Shown here: piece by piece, positions 63,490 to 64,000 of the stretch
How positions within the stretch are numbered: position 1 is the stretch's first letter
Layout: each line of letters opens with the position of its first letter
Assembly: GCF_040412425.1 (NCBI RefSeq)
Contig: NC_089768.1
Location: forward strand, 6,791,001 to 6,855,000
Reading direction: 5' to 3'
Length of the DNA stretch: 64,000 nucleotides
DNA from: Macrobrachium rosenbergii
Lineage: Eukaryota; Arthropoda; Malacostraca; Decapoda; Palaemonidae
Notes under the pieces: model-generated
Seen by the model: only the letters and a program-made list of their open reading frames with translations
What the model was told of the DNA's origin: nothing
The model's database searches: none
Translations under genes and position numbers: made by a program

Positions 63490-64000
63490 GGTATCCATAA
63501 TGTAATAATCAAAGTTATGTCCCTACAATTCAAAGTTTTTGAGTGGAAACATAAGTTTTCATCTGGTATTATTGTGAATTTTGAATGTAGTTTCATAAGC
63601 TGCTTTTGAGAAAGTCCAGACCTTGTCAGACTATGACCCTTGGCGTAAAGTCGAATCTGTGCTAAAGCTGTCTTTTCAGCTGTGCTTGTTGGAGCTCGTG
63701 ACTGAATTAGATTCAACAATGAACCTGCCAGTGTGAAAGGGAGATTGTTCAGTTATGAAAGCTGATACCTGCAATTTGGTGTTTTCCCTATAAATTCCTG
63801 GATAGGGTTGCGTACTAAAAACATCCTTCAATACTGCTTTGCTTGGCTTTCATGTTAAAAGCATTTAGCTGAGACTAAGCTTGATTAAAGAGTATGACTA
63901 GGAACTGGTTTGTTCCATGTTGAATACCTAGCTGCTTTACTGTATTTTGTTGGAGCTGTCAACCAACCTTTAAATTCTTTGTGATATCCACTCGGAGCGA
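63490..64000 (-). pseudogene. Transposase-like N-terminal exon (probable hAT superfamily), right arm, partial
   Basis: Minus-strand counterpart of 49918-50527, cut by the window end. Intact blocks include 'LIQSRAPTSTAEKTALAQIR' and 'GHSLTRSGLSQKQL' with 'KFTIIPDE' (63486-63719). These fill gaps in the left copy; conversely the zinc-finger cysteines visible in the left arm are changed here (ARYSTWNKP). The exon ends at a good donor, GGATACC|GTAAGTATT (63490/63489). Each arm is broken in different places, so neither is functional. Confidence 0.5.

Larger units (their letters stand above)
58395..64000. repeat. Right arm of the giant inverted repeat (runs off the window)
   Basis: Inverted counterpart of 50025-56180. 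At the very end, 63980-64000 (ATATCCACTCGGAGCGA) still matches the complement of 50025-50045, so the arm continues past the window. It is about 550 bp shorter than the left arm, mainly because tandem arrays in the left arm are larger. Confidence 0.9.

Overview
The window looks like non-coding, repeat-dominated DNA from an arthropod, most likely a decapod crustacean (shrimp, prawn, crab or crayfish). That placement is an inference. It rests on the very high density of long (AG)n/(CT)n, (TA)n and (AAT)n microsatellites, and on transposon families I know as common in decapods: a LINE ending in (AAT)n, Penelope-like elements with GIY-YIG endonuclease domains, Gypsy elements, a tRNA-headed SINE, and a short element with internal stem arms. 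I found no host protein-coding gene I can defend. Every recognisable protein fragment comes from a mobile element and is broken, except one intact 190-codon Penelope C-terminal frame.

Layout. 1-3.4 kb: a short imperfect repeat, a perfect 65-bp hairpin, a decayed Gypsy gag/protease (plus strand), and a GGTATG satellite. 3.9-7.1 kb: a purine-rich higher-order tandem array in which a diverging 70-120 bp unit alternates with (AG)n tracts, interrupted by a MITE-like element. 7.1-18.5 kb: mostly featureless AT-rich DNA with microsatellites, a weak promoter-like patch near 8 kb, and an LTR-like block. 18.8-24.2 kb: a minus-strand Gypsy remnant with a 46-bp minisatellite just upstream of gag. 25.1-27.2 kb: a LINE split by an inverted-repeat element. 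30-35.6 kb: a second copy of the MITE-like element, a SINE fragment and a second LINE. 36.8-45.5 kb: huge (TA)n tracts and three Penelope-like elements, each with its 3' end against a (TA)n tract. 45.5-49 kb: two fold-back structures.

50-64 kb is the most unusual region. Two arms of about 6 kb (50025-56180 and 58395-64000, the second running off the window) are inverted copies of each other around a 2.2-kb centre. Each arm holds the start of the same transposase-like gene (probably hAT-superfamily), a trio of perfect hairpins, matching (AAT)n tracts, and minisatellites that expanded independently with different unit lengths. Arm-specific tandem duplications and scattered substitutions indicate a real, old inverted duplication rather than an assembly fold-back. 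The centre holds a fourth Penelope-like fragment with a SINE inserted in it, flanked by a 10-bp target-site duplication.

All homology calls come from reading translations and motifs by eye; no database search was run. Identity estimates are from short stretches compared by hand.
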